The notes below the pieces were generated by a model. The model was not told the DNA's origin. It worked only from the letters and a program-made list of their open reading frames with translations, and searched no databases. Shown here piece after piece: positions 61,739-64,000 of a DNA stretch of 64,000 nucleotides; the stretch's first letter is position 1, and each line of letters opens with the position of its first letter. The stretch is from positions 59,045 through 123,044 of the forward strand of contig NZ_JAUG01000004.1 of assembly GCF_000708285.2 (NCBI RefSeq). Reading direction: 5' to 3'. Origin of the DNA: Pedobacter borealis DSM 19626. Lineage in GTDB: Bacteria > Bacteroidota > Bacteroidia > Sphingobacteriales > Sphingobacteriaceae. The translations under genes were made by a program, and so were the position numbers.

Positions 61739-62713
61739 ATGAATAAATCTGTTAGTGTTAAGGTATATCATGGCTATGGCCATGCGCACAATTTGGTTGT
61801 TTATGGTCACGTTTTTAAACGCAAGGCAAAAACACAGCAGGTTTACAGCAATAATTTGTTTATTAATATCGCACATCTTTTAAAGCTCTTCATCCTAAAA
61901 CCTTATGCTTTTGTTGAGGTGCGTTTGCAATTTTTTGATCAGACGATTTACAATAAAACCGAAGGGGATGGCTTTTTTAAATTCGAATGGAAAGCCGAAC
62001 ATGAGGTGCCTGCAGGCTGGCACTTTGTTAAAGTAGAAGCTGTTGATAAAAACGGAAAAGTTTTAAGTGCAGGTGAGGGTAAGGTATATGTACCGCACAT
62101 TACGCAATATGCCTTTATTTCGGATGTGGATGATACCGTGATGATTTCTCATTCGGCAACTATTGGGAGGAGGTTGAGAGAGCTGTTTATCAAGAATCCG
62201 CATACGCGCAAAACCTTTCCTGATGCAGCCAGTCACTATCAGCAATTGGCTATGTCGCATACCGAAGCAAATCAGCCCAATCCTTTTTTTTATGTGAGCA
62301 GTAGTGAATGGAACCTTTACGATTATTTGGTCGAGACTTTTAGGTTTAACAAGTTGCCTGACGGTGCTTTTCTTTTAAATACATTAAAACGATGGAAAGA
62401 TTTAGTCAAAACAGGTAAAACAGGGCATGAGGGTAAATTATTGAGGGTAATGCGAATTTTAGACGCTTTTCCCAATCAGAAGTTTGTGTTTTTTGGTGAT
62501 AACTCGCAGCAGGACCCAAAAATTTATTCTACAATAGTGGAGAAGTATCCAAAAAATATCGAAGCGGTATACATTCGCAATATTCGTCCTGAAAAAGAAG
62601 TAGAAACAAGACAACTGCTTAAAAAGGTTGAGGAAAAAGGGGTGAGTGCGTGTTTATTTAATAATAGCGAGGAAGCGATTGAACATTCTAAATCAATAGG
62701 ATTGATACAATAG
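61739..62713 (+). CDS. App1/DUF2183-type phosphatidate phosphatase-like protein
   Basis: 324 residues from the ATG at 61739 (MNKSVSVKVYHGYGHAHN); a longer frame upstream overlaps the divergent kinase promoter. The N-terminal beta domain is followed by the App1 catalytic (HAD-like) region: AFISDVDDTVMIS (DxDDT, nucleophile Asp), FFYVSSSEWNLYDYL, and FVFFGDNSQQDPKIY (late acidic motif). Yeast App1 dephosphorylates phosphatidate; bacterial homologues are less studied. Cytoplasmic or membrane-peripheral, since no signal is visible. Confidence 0.85.
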   Translation: MNKSVSVKVYHGYGHAHNLVVYGHVFKRKAKTQQVYSNNLFINIAHLLKLFILKPYAFVEVRLQFFDQTIYNKTEGDGFFKFEWKAEHEVPAGWHFVKVEAVDKNGKVLSAGEGKVYVPHITQYAFISDVDDTVMISHSATIGRRLRELFIKNPHTRKTFPDAASHYQQLAMSHTEANQPNPFFYVSSSEWNLYDYLVETFRFNKLPDGAFLLNTLKRWKDLVKTGKTGHEGKLLRVMRILDAFPNQKFVFFGDNSQQDPKIYSTIVEKYPKNIEAVYIRNIRPEKEVETRQLLKKVEEKGVSACLFNNSEEAIEHSKSIGLIQ

Positions 62714-62726
62714 TTTTTGGAGCGCA

Positions 62727-62967
62727 ATTGTTGTGCTCATCGGTTTCGACAGTCCCGCTTTCCTTCCTGCCCCGATGTAATATCGTGGGCATCCATTCAA
62801 TCGGGGCTAAGTACAAAGTTTTTTGCTAATGGGAACAGGCTACAGTTCAATAAACCCGACAGTAGCGGCAGCCCGTCCCGATTTTTCATCGGGATCATGA
62901 GGGCTATAGCGAATGGCGGGACTTCCGGACCCGATAAACACAGAACCCCGCTTTTCAAAAAAAGCTA
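62727..62967. repeat. Dispersed intergenic repeat, copy C
   Basis: Within 62714-63075 no gene is seen. A module resembling copy A at 5569-5675 carries TAAACCCGAC, CCCGATTTTTCATCGGG (itself a stem with loop) and CTTTTCAAAAAAA. Nearby, several self-complementary GC words (CCCGATGTAATATCGTGGG-like) suggest strong local structure. Confidence 0.55.
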
Positions 62968-62968
62968 T

Positions 62969-63052
62969 CGTCATTGCGAGACTGGAAATGAGCGAGTCGA
63001 AGCAATCTTAATAGCGATTGTTGTAGGATTGCTTCGTGCCTCGCAATGACGA
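62969..63052. repeat. CGTCATTGCGAG palindromic repeat
   Basis: CGTCATTGCGAG (62969-62980) with CTCGCAATGACG (63041-63052), and inner GAAGCAATC (62999-63008 region) with GATTGCTTC (63028-63036), form a long imperfect hairpin. This palindrome type is found dispersed in many bacterial genomes. Confidence 0.8.
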
Positions 63053-63075
63053 AAAATAGAGGGATTTACCTCAAA

Positions 63076-63444
63076 TCAAGAAATCGATTTTCCGAAAGGT
63101 GTAAAAGCCAAATTCATCAACTTAAAATGCTGGCGCCCAAATGGGATACCTACAATGGTAATGCAAAGCAGGATACCAAAAAACAAATGGGTTAACGCAA
63201 TCCAGAAACCACCACATAGAATCCAGATCAGGTTCATGATGGTAGAAAGGCAACCCGTGTTTGACGAAGTGTCGGTTATTTTAACGCCAAAAGGAGCGAG
63301 GCCTACAATGGCAAATTTAAAACATTGAATGCCAAAAGGAATGCCCACAATGGTTAGACAAAGGATTAATCCACCGATAATATATTCGAAGAAAATAAAG
63401 ATACCGCCAAAAATAATCCAGATAATATTGCCTAAAAAGTTCAT
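63076..63444 (-). CDS. YccF domain-containing membrane protein
   Basis: 122 residues with the duplicated YccF motif: NIIWIIFGGIFIFFEYIIGG...TIVGIPFGIQCFK and then NLIWILCGGFWIALTHLFFG...TIVGIPFGRQHFKL. Each half has two hydrophobic helices. Inner-membrane protein of unknown role (PF03733). It stands alone on the minus strand. Confidence 0.88.
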   Translation of the reverse strand: MNFLGNIIWIIFGGIFIFFEYIIGGLILCLTIVGIPFGIQCFKFAIVGLAPFGVKITDTSSNTGCLSTIMNLIWILCGGFWIALTHLFFGILLCITIVGIPFGRQHFKLMNLAFTPFGKSIS

Positions 63445-63550
63445 TATGTTTTTTAGTTTAAGATTTAATAATGGATGTTTTGTTACAATTCATTTAATAC
63501 ATACTCATGTATTCTTCGTAATTTAGAATTACACACAAAAGAAACACAAC

Positions 63551-63865
63551 ATGAAAAAATTAATTCTTGCGGCGGCATTTGTCGCCTGCTTCGGGCTGTC
63601 GCGTGCCAAAGCCCAGAATGTAAATGGCTTTAAGTTAAGTGATATCAAGGTAGATTACATCGAATTAAAACCGATTTATAATGGTGGCGATACCTATATT
63701 GCCAGGATAGATTATGGGCAAAAATTCAAACGGCCTAAAGAAATAAACGTAAGAGACGACGATGGAAATGATTTGCTTTTCAATTCCCAAATAGATTGTC
63801 TCAATAAATTGAAAAGATACGGCTATGAACTTCTTAATAACCTGAGTTCGATAATTATTTGCTGA
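63551..63865 (+). CDS. Small secreted hypothetical protein
   Basis: 104 residues. Signal peptide MKKLILAAAFVACFGLSRAKAQ. The mature part (VNGFKLSDIKVDYIELKPIY, ARIDYGQKFKRPKEINVRDDDGNDLLF, LKRYGYELLNN) is about 80 residues, rich in charged residues and probably one alpha/beta unit. No family was recognised, although similar short exported proteins occur in Bacteroidota. Leader A-rich (AAAAGAAACACAAC). Confidence 0.65.
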   Translation: MKKLILAAAFVACFGLSRAKAQNVNGFKLSDIKVDYIELKPIYNGGDTYIARIDYGQKFKRPKEINVRDDDGNDLLFNSQIDCLNKLKRYGYELLNNLSSIIIC

Positions 63866-63900
63866 AAATTATATCTTATTTACGCCTAATCCCGCTTTAT

Positions 63901-63966
63901 CGTCCTGCTGAATTTATTTCAGCATCTTTTTAGCGTGAAAGACCCTGAAATAAATTCAGGGTGACG
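63901..63966. repeat. CTGAATTTATTTCAG palindromic repeat
   Basis: CTGAATTTATTTCAG (63908-63922) pairs with CTGAAATAAATTCAG (63944-63958), flanked by CGTC and GACG. A widespread Bacteroidota intergenic palindrome type; the rest of 63866-64000 shows no gene. Confidence 0.8.
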
Positions 63967-64000
63967 ACCGTCTTAACAGAAAACTTGATTAAAACGCCAC

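Noticed and set aside
62717..63049. 110-codon open frame after the App1-like gene
   Set aside because: It runs through dispersed palindromic repeats (including the CGTCATTGCGAG element), is Ser/Arg/Cys-rich without a fold pattern, and has no promoter or leader.

Overview
This AT-rich window reads as a chromosomal segment of a Bacteroidota bacterium, most likely a Pedobacter-like member of the Sphingobacteriaceae. The phylum follows from SusC/SusD and Oar-like TonB receptors, DUF4270 and an OmpA/thrombospondin-3 porin. It also follows from many -7 elements of the TAnnTTTG type, A-rich rather than Shine-Dalgarno leaders, and frequent GTG/TTG starts. The genus is inference from protein flavour. 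No rRNA, tRNA, CRISPR array, prophage or intact transposase was seen.

Layout. 1-5.4 kb: a DUF4270 lipoprotein (cut by the window edge) and a short glycogen-synthase-like protein, divergent from panC; then panD and a flippase-like membrane protein. 5.8-7.8 kb: acyl-CoA dehydrogenase, a holin-fold membrane protein and a small lipoprotein. 7.9-12.9 kb: the rimP-nusA-infB operon, with a canonical promoter and a leader hairpin. 13-16.7 kb: accessory island with a DUF4143 ATPase behind three 32-bp repeats, an astacin-lectin lipoprotein, and a duplicated terminator + HTH block (one copy broken). 16.7-26.3 kb: surface polysaccharide cluster (acyltransferase, DUF4422, Glf, GT90, four GT2-type enzymes, MsbA-like exporter). 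26.4-33.8 kb: meaB, Xaa-Pro aminopeptidase, OmpA, a 45-residue membrane peptide, ridA, a frameshifted EamA/RarD transporter and recG. 34.2-43.5 kb: a SusC/SusD pair, an MFS exporter, a hairpin-repeat array and an ABC exporter. 43.6-51.6 kb: an Oar-like receptor and two secreted amidohydrolases. 51.7-56.5 kb: small membrane and lipoprotein genes, then trpE-trpG-trpC behind a complete-looking ribosome-mediated attenuator. 56.6-64 kb: hflX, rbfA, hemolysin III, an M23 peptidase, a TonB-C protein, a diacylglycerol kinase divergent from an App1-type phosphatase, YccF and a small secreted protein.

The signals most worth following are these. (1) A trp leader peptide (WLW...W) with a pause hairpin, an antiterminator and a 12-bp terminator upstream of trpE. 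(2) A 0.6-kb array of long hairpins after the MFS gene whose three short hairpins show a compensatory base-pair change. (3) The duplicated HTH block around the astacin gene. (4) An inverted-repeat element between trpG and trpC that supplies coding sequence to both genes, where trpD might be expected. (5) Several -7 boxes placed 4-6 bases before the start codon, suggesting leaderless mRNAs. (6) A glycogen-synthase-like protein without its substrate-binding motif. Intergenic space is also rich in dispersed palindromic repeats of at least seven kinds.
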